Below are positions 31,901 to 42,408 of a DNA stretch of 64,000 nucleotides, piece by piece (the first letter of the stretch is position 1; each line of letters begins with the position of its first letter). Made by a program: the position numbers and the translations under genes. The DNA is from Spinacia oleracea. Lineage: Eukaryota; Streptophyta; Magnoliopsida; Caryophyllales; Amaranthaceae. Below the pieces are notes generated by a model. The model searched no databases. It was not told the origin of the DNA and saw only the letters and a program-made list of their open reading frames with translations. The stretch is from the NCBI RefSeq assembly GCF_020520425.1, contig NC_079491.1, positions 5,939,143-6,003,142 on the forward strand, read 5' to 3'.

Positions 31901-33487
31901 TCCCAGATTTTGGATATCAATCCCCTAGACTTTTTCTAATGAAACCTAAAAAAAATTAGAACATATTGTTACAAGTCAATGCATGAAATTTATTCAGGAT
32001 TTTGAAGAATGTAAAGGAAATAAAGACTACAATGAGTAGAATTGCCACGCGCAAAAAAAGGTCCTAACTCATAAGCTTGCTTCACTTTGTTTTTAGTTTA
32101 GGTAAAAAAAATGACCATCATTCTTGTAATTCATGTTGGAGCTGTGATTGTTCTCATCCATTCTAATTCTTGGGGATGTAGATAATATTATAGCTGTTTG
32201 TGCTTTAGGCTCCGTTTGGTAGGGCGTAAAACATTTTCGGGGAAAACAGTTTTCTTCTATTTTCAATTTTACATTGTTTGGTTTTGCAAATGAGTATAAC
32301 CATCTTCCCTAGGAGTAAAATTGTTCTCGCAATGATGGAAAACCATTTTCCCTTCAAAATGAAGGGAAAATTGTTTTCCTTCCTTTTCTTATTTCTCTTG
32401 TACACTCCTCTCACTACCTCTTTTCATTTTCCTTTTGTTTCATCATTTTTCTTACATGGAACCAACAACGGAAAACTAATTTTGAATTTGTCTTTTCCAT
32501 GAAAAAATTTTACACTGAAAATGTTTTACACCTAATCAAACGGAGCCTTAGTTGCAATGTAACATGATAACATTTCAGTTGTCTGTTCTGATTTCTCGCT
32601 CTCACTCTCTTGCTTCATTCCGAACTGTAACATATTTTCATTTGCTATTTCTAAGAGCACATGCTGGCTTTGTAGGTACGTTTTTGGACTCACGCATGTC
32701 CCTCGCTCAGAAGACTGGCCTGTAATGCCAGTGGAGCACATAGGTTTTATGCTTATGGTAAATTCCGTTTTCTCCACCTCAAATGCTCTGATGCTCCTGT
32801 CTTTCAATGTCTGTAATGTCTTAGCACTACTTTACTCATAGAGTTGAGTCCATACAATTTTTTTCAACTTGTATATCAGTAGTTCTGGAACTGAAATATG
32901 ATTGAGAAAATTAATAAAATTAGCATCAATGAACTCAAACTCGCGTTCTATGTCTTGACTTTAGTGGACAAAAGTTCATTGGCCTTCCTAGGAATCCTAT
33001 GAATTGGATTATTACTGAAAATATTATGAAACAATCCCTCAATTCTGCCACACAGGTTCCCGTCCCTTTGGACTGCAAGATATGGTATTCAGTCTATTTA
33101 TTTGACATGCTTCTTTAACTTTACAATTGTTTTTCTGTCTATTTTGTTCATTTTAGCTAGAGATATGTAAGACACTTATAATAGAATAGACCAATGGCAG
33201 GTCAGGGATTGAAAAATTAACAAAATAGGCAGAAAAACAAAATAATGAAAAGATATAGTGAAATTATAATTTTTCCTAGTTGAATTCTTTAGCTACATCC
33301 GCGAGTGAACCTGTTAGTGTTATTTTACTGATGCTGATTATTTTGGTTGCAGCCTCATGGATTCTTCAACTGTTCTCCCGCCGTAGACGTTCCTCCCAGT
33401 TCTTGTGAACCAGCAGGCAAGCCAAATGATGTCAAAGATTATGGTGTGACAAAACCGAGTTCTCCCGGATTTATGGCCAAGTTGTGA
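19963..33487 (+). CDS. primary (copper) amine oxidase, peroxisomal type
   Basis: Oxidative deamination of primary amines such as putrescine to an aldehyde, ammonia and hydrogen peroxide. Twelve exons: 19963-20080, 21409-21518, 21623-21928, 23065-23177, 23274-23604, 23689-23904, 23999-24235, 24558-24743, 30360-30500, 31277-31545, 32676-32757 and 33353-33487. All phases agree and give 747 residues, normal for the family. Key residues: catalytic-base Asp in [11 protein letters not shown]; the topaquinone precursor Tyr in TVANYEY; copper ligands His-Gln-His in APVHQHFF and a third His in [13 protein letters not shown]. The C-terminus AKL is a PTS1 peroxisome signal, and the N-terminus lacks a secretory signal, as in Arabidopsis At2g42490 (recalled). 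The start is the ATG giving [12 protein letters not shown]; no better upstream start was seen. Intron 7 uses a GC donor. Intron 8 is 5.6 kb and filled with mobile DNA, yet the flanking exons join cleanly. Confidence 0.93.
20845..20980. repeat. fragment of a dispersed AAATAAGTTTATTT repeat
   Basis: In amine oxidase intron 1, ACACAAATAAGTTTATTTCAG followed by AGATAAAATAAGTTCA-type blocks resembles the reverse complement of 39640-39925. The right end CGGAGCCTAA resembles a PIF/Harbinger terminus, but no left terminus was found. Confidence 0.4.
25057..25377. mobile_element. Cassandra-like LTR carrying a 5S rRNA-derived segment
   Basis: The sequence starts TGTAACACCCC and ends GATCGCAACA. In its middle (about 25192-25253) the complement matches the 5S rRNA internal promoter region: AGGAGGTCACCCATCCTA and CCAAGCACGCTTAACTG are reverse complements of recalled plant 5S blocks. 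A 5S segment inside an LTR is the hallmark of Cassandra TRIM elements. A partial direct copy lies at 29064-29156. No primer-binding site was recognised next to it and no TSD was found, so exact borders and orientation are uncertain. Confidence 0.65.
25724..25909 (+). pseudogene. unidentified coding fragment 1, left arm
   Basis: An open stretch from the ATG giving [12 protein letters not shown] runs through [10 protein letters not shown] and ends at CFCAFC followed by a stop. In the right arm the matching stop codon is TCA, and reading continues to EEVKGIFN. A second frame upstream (from an ATG at about 25648, [20 protein letters not shown]) follows an acceptor-like GTGTTGTAG and stops just before, suggesting an old frameshift. 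The family is not recognised. Confidence 0.4.
26227..26655 (+). pseudogene. unidentified coding fragment 2, left arm
   Basis: A 142-codon open stretch from [18 protein letters not shown] to a stop. The ATG follows directly on CTTGTGGTAG, which looks like a splice acceptor. The sequence is acidic and W/Y-rich and resembles no Gag, Pol or transposase I know. Near the end a frame change relative to the right arm truncates it; there the same region continues into a Glu-rich tail. It could be a captured host exon or a lineage-specific element protein. Confidence 0.45.
26822..26899. repeat. 39-bp unit, two copies, near the inverted-repeat centre
   Basis: AGGGTCTTCTTATTCGAGGT plus 19 further bases occurs at 26822-26860 and 26861-26899. 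On the minus strand it encodes acidic EEDLE-type repeats beyond the stop. Together with adjacent GAAGAGGAAGA tracts it is the main size difference between the two arms. Confidence 0.75.
26870..27181 (-). pseudogene. unidentified coding fragment 2, right arm
   Basis: This is the minus-strand counterpart of the left-arm stretch at 26227-26655. From [11 protein letters not shown] it runs to a Glu-rich C-terminus ending EEEDLE. The upstream part (to about 27385) matches [11 protein letters not shown] but has an in-frame stop at the position of Trp in DDWGN, so this copy is broken while keeping the longer tail. Confidence 0.4.
27567..28452. mobile_element. hAT-type element inserted in the right arm
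   Basis: An 886-bp insertion flanked by the exact 8-bp duplication TTTCAAAC (27559-27566 and 28453-28460). The uninterrupted left arm at about 26043-26057 shows the empty site, which confirms the borders. The ends are CTACGTTACTCCGACAC and, read inward from the right, CTATGTTGCTCAGACAC. Subterminal GTGTCGG/CCGACAC motifs are dense at both ends, as expected for transposase binding. No transposase frame is seen. Confidence 0.85.
28504..28782 (-). pseudogene. unidentified coding fragment 1, right arm (longer copy)
   Basis: This is the minus-strand counterpart of the left-arm stretch at 25724-25909. It reads [12 protein letters not shown], then [19 protein letters not shown] and on to [11 protein letters not shown] before a stop, about 92 codons from its ATG. 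Several closely placed cysteines (CFCAFC) are conserved in both arms. No family is recognised. Confidence 0.4.
29064..29156. mobile_element. partial second LTR (Cassandra-like 3' part)
   Basis: GGTATAAGTAG, CATTGAATCC and AAAGCAAAGCAGGGGGATTA align in the same orientation with the right third of the LTR at 25057-25377. The 5S-derived portion is missing. The fragment begins immediately after the right arm of the inverted repeat and ends near TTTTGTTACA. Confidence 0.55.
30920..30992 (+). repeat. short tandem repeat CTGACGGGTTTTCGTTTTGG
   Basis: Three copies of CTGACGGG(T/C)TTT(T/C)G followed by TTTTGG-type sequence lie in amine oxidase intron 9. This is a small local expansion only. Confidence 0.6.
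32208..32547. mobile_element. PIF/Harbinger (Tourist-like) MITE
   Basis: A 340-bp element in amine oxidase intron 10 with a TTA duplication (32205-32207 and 32548-32550). Its termini are GGCTCCGTTTGGT on the left and GGCTCCGTTTGAT read inward from the right; the inverted repeats extend about 31 bp through GTAAAACATTTTC. It has no coding capacity. Confidence 0.85.
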
Positions 33488-34683
33488 TGATGCACTTGGC
33501 TTGCTGTTAAAGTGTTAATGTTGATGTATATATATGGTTGGTTCAAATGTTATTTGTGGATAAAATCAGCTATACCAGTAGTTTTTGCTCATTGTTCCAG
33601 GGAATGTTTGTCACATGAACAAATAGATGTTGTAGTAATCGGTAAATATTCTTAATCTATCTTATCTATGTGACTTATCTCCTCCAAACCCTTATGTTTA
33701 AGATGTATGCTAAATAACCAGCAGTTGATCACTTGGTACTTTTAGACAAAACTGAAATTTGACCACATATTCCAGGACATACAGTATGTACCGCATCATT
33801 TTTTGTTTACAGCTTTGTAAAGTTTTTCAGTTTTTTTATGTCGGTTTTCATAATCAACAGAATTACTTTAGGTATAAGTGTATGACTATTTTTTGGTTTA
33901 TGAATCATTCTCTGTTGTCAAAATCACACAGAATTGATTGTCTGTGTTTGATCCGGGGCCCTATTGAACGGAAGAGAGTATGCACTTAAACGATATTCAG
34001 GGGATGAATCAAACTTCTTCTGTTTCAAAAAAATAGTAGCATGCTTGTCAAGATAGTACTTTGTCCCTAATTATCTCTTAATTACCTTTTACAAAAAAAA
34101 AAACTTAAAAGTTAATATTATGAAAGTATATAATGAAATTAATTCAATGGTATTTTGCTTGATGGCTTTGCTTTTAATAAATTAGTAAAAAATATATAGT
34201 CAAAGTTGGTGTATGAATAATGATAAAACTAAAAGTGTTGCAATTTTTTTGAAACGGATACAAGATACCAGGAATATGATCAAAAATTGAAATACTGCAT
34301 CAAGCTCTCACAGAATAGAGATGAGTTGTGGACAGTAATGGGACAAAAACAGGCGAAAACCGACCATAATTCGCTCTTTTCGGATCGCAATTCGCAGGGA
34401 GATTAGGGAATTATGCAACACTGGTTGTGGAACATCTACACCATAGAGAAATAAGCTAAGAAACATGTCATGAAGGTCAAATTTCAATATATTCAGTAGG
34501 AAGCCTAGGAAACAACCTTCACCTCAATGTCATGTTTTGTATCTTCTCATAATATAGTAGAGATATATACACTGAACCAAGGGGAAACGAAAAAGAATAC
34601 ACATAAAATGCTTTTGATCAGCATTTTGAACGAAATAAAATATATATATTTGTAGTGGCTTGAACCTAATTCTAAATTTATCA
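33488..34683. other. convergent intergenic region
   Basis: This is the space between the 3' ends of the amine oxidase gene (+) and the small membrane-protein gene (-), and must hold both 3' UTRs. I see no further gene, RNA or delimited mobile element. Confidence 0.6.
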
Positions 34684-37237
34684 TCACTTCATTGGAGCAA
34701 GAATGGTGTAAAGCAACAACAATGACACTATCACAATGGCTAGGCCAAGAGTAAACCTGGGGCTTGTCCACAACATGAGGTTCGATCTCTCAGTTCTCTT
34801 GATCGGATCAACCTCTTCGGACAGAGGGTAGTTTGAACGCCTCGGATTCCAAGTCACGTACTTATTTGGAGAAAACTGTGATGAGAGGCTCTTCTTTCCT
34901 TGCTTCTTGAAGCTTGACCATGCTTTGTCCCAGTCAGTAGAGGATTTGTCACCTAAAAAGATTCAAGATATATAAATAGCTGTTTAGTTCTTATTCTGCA
35001 ACTGTACTAAATTTGCAAGGTACAACAAGTCTTGAAGAATACTACATAGAAGTAGAACAATAGCCATATTCTTGATTACAGTAAATAAGTCTTTCAATCC
35101 TGCAAATATGGTTCTTTCAACCCAAAGATGGTAAGGTCCAGTAGGGTCAGATTCTTTGAAAGGGAAGCTAGAAGTTTGCGCTAAGCCTATAAGGGGGTAC
35201 TAAAGCACAAATTCTGCATGAAAAAACTTCAGAAGTGGAGAAAATAGCAAGACCAAACATATAAAAACCTGCCTATTTTTCAGAACAGGTTTTCAACGTA
35301 TGACTAATCGAGTAGTTGAAAATAAACTCCTGATCAGATACACAAACGCCAAGTTGAAAAGACCTGAAGTTCTCCATTACAGCTTTCAAGATCCTTCACT
35401 TGATTCTCGGGGGTCCCATAAAAGTCTGAATATTTCAAATTTTCAATGACAGCAATTCTTGTATGAAGAGTCTTGGAGACTTTCAAGGGTTCCACATACA
35501 GTAATAGATCTACCAACATGGGCTGACTGTACCTTTTAGGGTAACTTTAGTGCTAGGATTGCTGAATCCATTTCTAAATAGCTGTCTTACAGAATTTTTT
35601 AGGTGACAGAAGTGGATGGAAAGAAGACTTTTTTAAGCATAGGCAGTCTATTTCCATCACATCAGGTAGAAGTTCATTACCATAGTGGGCCTAGTGGCTA
35701 TGCAGTGCATGTTGAAGCACAAAATGGTAGATGAAATAACAATGGAAGGATGTGAAAGGATCTTAAGAACCTACTTTCTCCAGAAATCTTCAAATTCACC
35801 ATACAATAAATCAACAACCACTTTTTTCTTTCTGCTAACTTATGTAGTATGTGCCAGAAAATAGTAATAGTTGTGCATTAACATAAGTTACAGAACTATT
35901 CATGTTCGTTATCACAATAATTCCTCTGTATTAAACTAATCTTGCTAGAAAATTTTGATAAACAAAAAGGAAGAAAAAGGAAGGAAACAAAGAGTAGAGC
36001 CTGACGAGCTCCAGAGAAGGAACTACGTTAGAACATACCAACTTTGGGCAAATACAGAGAGGTGGCTAAAGTTTGCCTTGCTTTGAAAAGGTTTAGTTAC
36101 TAAATAAACTATTACCACAAAGAAAACATGAAAATATGATGATGCCATTAGTTACTTTCACAAAGATTATCTAAGAACAGCTTCCAGGATCTAGCAAGAG
36201 AAAAATTCCTATATGATTAACTCCCTGAATGATGCAAATACAGAAACAACTATCTGGGCATTTTAAGAAACATCAAGTAATTGTCTAGTGCTTGCTCTTT
36301 CAAATGAACTTGAGAGCAGACTTCTTATGCAGGGAACATAGGAAAGATCAACTCTATCAAGACAGGACGATAGGGAGGACTAACATCAGATCTTTTTATC
36401 CTTTCCTTTATAAAGGAAGAGCGTAGTAAGCAATCAAAGCTTCAGTTTTCTAAGTGCAAGTTTGTTACATGAAACTTCCTTACTGGAAGCAAAGCATGGA
36501 CACTATTTCTAACATGCTGTTTTCAAGTGAACGGCTTATTAATTAATTTCACTAATTTTAGTAATTAATTACATCTGATATCTAGCTTAGCCATCATTAG
36601 TAGGTACCCCCATGCTAATTACACTTCCGGCCTTGCATTAGCATTGCAAATATTCCAATACCTCAGCAGGATAAAGATGCTTGCTAAGTTTACCCCAAAT
36701 TCCGGGTTCGACACGGTATAGAAAGTATTAGACTAACTTTTATAACAACAGATTAATCCACATAAACCCAATTAGCTTAAGATCAAGACATAACAAGCTC
36801 TCAAGTTTATTTCTAAATAAAACCTCGCCCGGAAAATTTCACTGAATTTGTATTAAACGTAATGATGAAGAAAATGGCATTACCAACAGAAAACAGAAAT
36901 TCTAAGTATCATTCCAGGAAAAAAAATACAGTCAATTCAGCAACAATGTACGCATTAGACAAACAAAATTTGAGGGTAAAGGAATGTTTAATCCAAATTC
37001 GAACATAAAAACACAAAATTTGAGATGGGGTTTAACTAAAAATGTTAAATTGAATCAAAATTCGTAGACATTTTTACCGGATTTATTGTCTTTGGCATCA
37101 TCATCATCAGCGTTTGGCTGGGGTTGTTGGGAGTTCTTCCTGGAGCAGCAAGTCGTGAAAGACTTAGAAAAATTGAAGGGGTTTGATAAGAAGTTGCTGC
37201 GTCTTGGCTTTATAATTAGAATATCCATTTTCAGCAT
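34684..37237 (-). CDS. small single-span membrane protein, function unknown
   Basis: Two exons, 37078-37237 and 34684-34952, joined in phase 1 over a 2.1-kb intron (GT donor, AG acceptor), give 142 residues. Translation may begin three codons later at MDILIIKPRRSNF. The N-terminal 40 residues are rich in Ser, Phe, Arg and Lys with few acids, as in plastid transit peptides. The middle is hydrophilic (DKSSTDWDKAWSSFKKQGKK, then FSPNKYVTWNPRRSNYPLSEEVDPIKRTERSN). One hydrophobic segment near the C-terminus (LGLAIVIVSLLLLYTILAP) ends just two residues before the stop, suggesting a C-terminal membrane anchor. The exon 2 part looks like a conserved plant protein, but I cannot name it. The gene converges on the amine oxidase gene. 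Confidence 0.75.
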
Positions 37238-38300
37238 TATCTCATTGCCAATTTGCAATTACTTTCTCCCAGTGGCGGATCCAGGGATGCTGTGTCACCA
37301 TCATCCACACACCGCATAACAATCAATAATCAATATAATCAATATACTGACTACTTAACAAAACCAACTTAGAAGATAATGTGTAAAAGACCTAGATAAG
37401 GTGGGAAACTATAATACGAAGTAATTAAAACTAATAGAATATGGAACGCGCTAGGGTAGTTCCTGTAAACAAGCAAAGACCTATTTCTGCAACTGGTTGT
37501 TGTCATTCTTGTCAAAGGCAATTGGTAAATACAGTGTTAGATAATCTTGCAAGAAGACTTTATACATGGGTCATATGACTCATATCCTGTTTGGTTGCGT
37601 TGCCTCATTGCCTGTGGCATGAGCTAATTTTCATTTGTAAAGGTAAGTATTGAACTCATCCACACACACAATATGACTTAGAATTATCTTCAACATAAAC
37701 CACTTACATAATTATCAAATGAAGCTTAATCATAATTTGGTGCAGGACAAGAAATATCAAGCTAATTAAGCATATCATCAATTCTCAACAACACAGCAGC
37801 ACTAATACAGACAAACCGTAACCCCAATTCACCAAATCATAATTAATTTATGAACAAGTTAAAAACAAGAAATTAAAACACAAAACTCGTCAATTAACAA
37901 GCGACTAAAGATTTATAGCACACAATTCATCATGGATAAGAAATTAAAATTTAATTTGGAAAGGAATGTATATACCCTAAGGTTGAACGGCTGAACTCCG
38001 GAACTTCTCCGTGAGCGGCGACGCAATAGGTGTAGGGCGGCGAGTCTCCGGAACTTCTCCTCGCACTGGTCGGCGTCGCCGTTGTTGTGATGAGTCTATG
38101 GCTAGTCGGCGGTGGTGGTCGGTGGCTGGCCGGCGATACTGAGGTGAAATCGGCACTGATGTTTGTGGCTTTGTGTGTGCGCTGAAGTTTCTTCTGTTAC
38201 TACAAACCACACCTTCTCCATCAAACAAATACTCCGTACATTCTTTCTTGCTTTGCCTATTACCACAGCCACTCCCTTAAATTTTCAAGAAAAAAAAGAA
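37238..38300 (-). promoter_or_regulatory. upstream region of the small membrane-protein gene
   Basis: Just upstream of the start, 37268-37290 (CAGTGGCGGATCCAGGGATG) matches the terminus type of the hAT element at 52297-53149, but no partner end was found nearby. At 37975-38228 a GC-richer stretch on the minus strand ends in a donor-like GGGTATAT and could be a 5' non-coding exon. Both points are tentative. Confidence 0.3.
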
Positions 38301-39010
38301 AAGAAAAGATTTACAAGTAATATGGTTGTGGACTTAGTGGTCGTGTTTCGTGCCGAGTCCGCATGCTTCGTGTCTCGATTGACTAGGCCCATTTCTAGTC
38401 CATTAGGTATCAGCCCACGACATTGTGTCCATGTCGTGTTGTATTTTTTCGTGCTTGTACTGTAACGTTATTTTAAAATTGTAGTACGACTATACAAGTG
38501 CAAGAAAGAAAAAAGTTCCTCTTTTATTCCTATATTTGATTATTAAGATCAACACTAGTTAGTGGCTCGGGCGATGCCCCCGAGTCTTGTATATAGTTTA
38601 AGTGTTTTTTATTCATGACAATTTCAATTATAATTTTTTGTATGTATGCGTTTAAAGAATAATATCAATTTCATTATATATGCAGTTGAAAAATAAAATT
38701 GGTTAATCAATAATCGATAGACTAAATTTTTGAGTAATTGATATTATTTGCGTAAAACTTTATTTGGTTAGCTAAATGAAAGTGAATCATTTTTTTTTCC
38801 TATTTTTTTCTCTATTAATTTTTATGTTTGATCTAAATATTTTTTTAGAAAAGATATACTACGTATAATTTTATTAATAAATGAATAAAATGGAGGGAGA
38901 TTTTTTTTTATCATAATTGTTATTCAAGTATATAAATTTGGGCATTAAAGTTTTATACATTCATAAGAATGGGTTTTGTCTTTTTTAATAGTTTTAGAGT
39001 CATAAGGTGT

Positions 39011-39495
39011 ATTGTTGGTGACGCAGTCGGAATTACCGAAGAAAAGCAAGCGCTAATCTTTAGAACAAACGAACAGATTTACAAGTGATAAATCTGTAAA
39101 AGCTCTAGTGGCTCCGAAATCCACCAGAAAAGAGATAAACTCTCATAATTTTATTATCAAAAGAATAGTTGATTTCTAATGACGAAAATAAAGTGTCTAA
39201 ATAGTTAACACAAAACCCTAACACGAAACGGAATTAAAAACAAAAGTCGGAAATAATTAAACTGCAGTTTTCGAGCCCTAAACGAACACCGATGGCCTAA
39301 AAATCCCTAAACGAACTCGTGGGCCCGTTTCCTTTCCGAAAACATATTCTATTAAGCAATCGGACACCGGAGGCCCGACTAGTAAAAATCATTTCAGCAA
39401 TTTTCGACGATTTGCTTCTTTGTCGAATCGTGCAGCCATCCTTCCTACGTCAGTTAGAGTGATAGATAAAACTTTGTGTTAACATACAAGAGGTT
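39011..39495. mobile_element. possible LTR remnant
   Basis: The stretch from TGTTGGTGACGCAG to TTTGTGTTAACA has TG...CA-like borders and a composition unlike its neighbours (GTCGG, CCGGAGGCCCGAC). No 5-bp duplication was found, so this may be a truncated LTR or another element. Confidence 0.3.
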
Positions 39496-39718
39496 ATGAA
39501 TTCGAGGATGAATATCAACATTTTTACGAGTAACTAGTCAGACTAAGTACTTCGCATAAGTAATGACAAACTAAAAAAAATATTAGCCTGACCAAAAGCT
39601 GATATTTGACCACATATTTCGACAAACAAAGTATTATTAAGACTCGATTTTATTTGAATTATTTTTCCTTACCTTATGTTATCTGAATTTATTTTATCTA
39701 AAAAAATTAATTTATTAT

Positions 39719-39856
39719 ATCTGAAATAAACTTATTTGTGTGTGAAATTTTTTAAAAATAACTTATTTTTTCTAAACTTATTTGAATGTCTGGAATAAAC
39801 TTATTTGTGTGTGAATTTTTTTAAAAATAACTTATTTTTTCTAAACTTCTTTAAAT
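39719..39856. repeat. 69-bp tandem duplication
   Basis: Two adjacent units (39719-39787 and 39788-39856) share AATAAACTTATTTGTGTGTG and AACTTATTTTTTCTAAACTT with few differences. They lie in a larger A/T-rich repeat (39640-39925) related to 20845-20980. Confidence 0.75.
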
Positions 39857-40051
39857 TTGTTTTATATTATCTTGTCAACTTTGCTTGAAATAAGTCAAAA
39901 TAAGTCTAACATATCAAAGCCTAAGTTTCTGTTTAGCATGTTGCTCTGATAGTTGCTATTCCATATGTTTAGTAATCTCCGGATAACTCCACTCAAGATC
40001 TACCTACAATAACCGGTTAATTAGTGTGAGAATATAATTACAAGAAATGTA

Positions 40052-40205
40052 CCAATTGTTTGTTGGTTCAGTGGTAATTGGGGCTGAACTTGGTAGGAGG
40101 GACCGTGTTCGATCTCCCGCAACAACAACTGGGAGGGAACTGGAACCTATTCACCCAGAACTCGTCATGAATCCGGATTAGCCTTGAGGGTGAACCGTGT
40201 GCAAA

Positions 40206-40229
<24 letters not shown>
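40052..40229 (+). mobile_element. tRNA-derived SINE with 27-bp poly(A)
   Basis: The head begins CCAATTGTTTGTTGG with box-A-like TGGTTCAGTGGTAAT and box-B-like GTGTTCGATCTCC. The body ends in 27 adenines (40203-40229). A short direct repeat AAATGTA flanks it, partly overlapping the tail. The intact long tail suggests a recent insertion. Confidence 0.75.
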
Positions 40230-40236
<7 letters not shown>

Positions 40237-40702
40237 GAATTTGAGTCCATGAATCGAATTTGAGTTGTGTGATTTGTATTAGTCAATAGCTGTGTATTGA
40301 CTTTCTTGACCTTTTGCGAGTCCCATAAATGGGAATTCAGGAGATTGCCGTGGAAAATAATAGTCTCCAAAGACTTGAAGGACCAAAGTCTTAATTGCCA
40401 CAAAACACTTCTATTGCCTTACACTGTCAAACGATGTTTATTTTAAAATATTATCAAGCCAATGGAAATATTAAATTTGAATTTGATGATATTATGTGTT
40501 TAATTTTATTTAGTGTTAAAAATAAAAAAATTGTGTGGAAGGTAATGAAATAAAACCATGTCTTCTCCACCGACTTATGTTGGTTATTTGATATCAATAT
40601 GTAATAAGAAGTACGCCTATGTTTATAATTTGATCACTCTACTTCTTTGATATGCTTATTCCCCTTTCCAATCTCCACCTTCTATTTTTGGTCAAGTTGT
40701 TA

Positions 40703-41086
40703 CTCCATCCGTTTTCTTTTTTAATGCATCATTTACAAGAACACATATTTTTAGTAGACCAGTGCGAAATTATTATTAAATGGTCTAAATGAAAAAATAG
40801 ATAATTTATTTATTAAAGAAAAACAACAATGTGATTCATGAAAGTTATAGCATATGAGATATGATGGAACCATGAAAGGAGGAAGTATTTTCGGATATCA
40901 GATATACCATGAAAGAGAGAAACAATATACCACTCCTTACGTAATATTTTGAGTGATGATTAATAAAATAGAGACAAATAATAAAATATGGTAGAAACTA
41001 GAAAGTTATTAAATATAAAAGTGATGCATTTACAAAAACACATCTATAAAAGACAAGTGATGCATTTTAAAAAAACCCAGAGGTAG
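40703..41086. mobile_element. Stowaway-like MITE, 384 bp
   Basis: TA dinucleotides flank the element (40701-40702 and 41087-41088). The left end CTCCATCCGTTTTCTTTTTT and the right end read inward, CTACCTCTGGGTTTTTTTAA, continue into a shared AATGCATCA block. Confidence 0.7.
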
Positions 41087-41123
41087 TACTTTGTAACCTC
41101 CAAATAAAAAGTAAAGATAAATA

Positions 41124-41322
41124 CTCCCTCCGTTTCGAAATAATGGGGACAGTTTACCTTTTTAAGTTTGCCGATGTAAATGTTTGGACAATTGGACATT
41201 AATATCTGTAATTTTGTATTCGTGAAATTATAAAAACTTGATATTCCGAAAGTACATATCGAGACGAATCAAACAAAACCCCACACGACTATATTTTCCC
41301 TAGTATTTCGAAACGGATGTAG
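41124..41322. mobile_element. Stowaway MITE, 199 bp
   Basis: TA duplication at 41122-41123 and 41323-41324. The termini CTCCCTCCGTTTCGAAATA and, inward from the right, CTACATCCGTTTCGAAATA are the classic Tc1/mariner-Stowaway ends. Confidence 0.85.
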
Positions 41323-42040
41323 TATGAATTAGAAGTATATTTACCCTTCATCCCAAGTAGGAGTATTCAACTAGTCACCCATCTTTAGACATTTCACAAT
41401 TTCAGCCAATTCTTGTGAGGTGTGAATGAATAAGAAAGTCAAGGCATGTGATATTATGAAATGTGAATATGAAAGGTCAAAGGTAATGTATAGTGTGACA
41501 AAGTCAAGTCAACTTGGGCACATTTAATTATCATTTCCAAGCTTTAAAGAAAGTCATCCTTTTCCTTTACTTTTAATCTTTAAGCTGTCTCTTTTCTTGT
41601 TGCATCTTTTGGCCAAAAACGATGGCATTAACTATTTTTCTTGCTCATAAAGTTCATCGATTGAATCGGACCTGGATTCATAATTACTTCTTCTCAATTT
41701 CTTATTGTTGTTATTCCAGCTGTCTAGACTATAGACTTTTCAATGATATAAAAAAATACGGTGTACAATACTACATAATTAAATCCAATACGGAGTATTA
41801 ATACTTTTTTTCATAAGGTAAGACAAATAAATTAGGAGACCCTATGTGTTTTGGATAAACCATTTTACTAAAACGAAATATTAACGTGATTGGTACAAGT
41901 AGTTTATTAAGTGTCGTTTTATAGTAATGTGGTTGGTACGTGTAGTTTATTACACTTAAACAAGAGAGTGTACGAAATCATATAATGAAATATCATACCA
42001 CCAAGCATCTACTTAGAATTGCCTCCTCACTTCCTCATCA

Positions 42041-42247
42041 GTAATCAATTACACAAGTTAGCGGCGTTAGTGAGTAACTTACATTTTGACTTGGAGGTCA
42101 CAATTAAGGCTGATCCCTATCAATTGTATTATATTTGAGAGTGGCTTAAGAGCTAACCTACGTACCTAAACTGACTAATATGAAATAGATGTTGGTTCAA
42201 TAGAATCTTTTTTATTTTTCTTACTTTCTTAAAAAAAAAAAAAAAAA
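42041..42247 (+). mobile_element. degraded SINE, same family as 56873-57058
   Basis: Blocks AGTTAGCGGCGTTAGTGAG, ACTTGGAGGTCACAA and GAGAGTGGCTTAAGAG align in order with the SINE at 56873-57058. A poly(A) tail precedes ACTTTCTCATCA (42248-42259), which repeats the upstream ACTTCCTCATCA (42029-42040) with one change. Confidence 0.65.
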
Positions 42248-42408
42248 ACTTTCTCATCAATCCTCAACTCCTCATACAAGTACTCCTCTTTTCCACTTTG
42301 CTTACAACGTACTTTCCACTCAACAAATTTTTTTCTTAATACATTCCACTTTTTCCATACTTATTCCTTACTTTCCTATCATTTATATTGGTTTTTGTGA
42401 TTTATGTA

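Noticed and set aside
38560-38600. GGCTCGGGCGATGCCCCCGAG as an element end (Helitron or other).
   Set aside because: Only one end is recognisable and no diagnostic terminus or TSD could be found.
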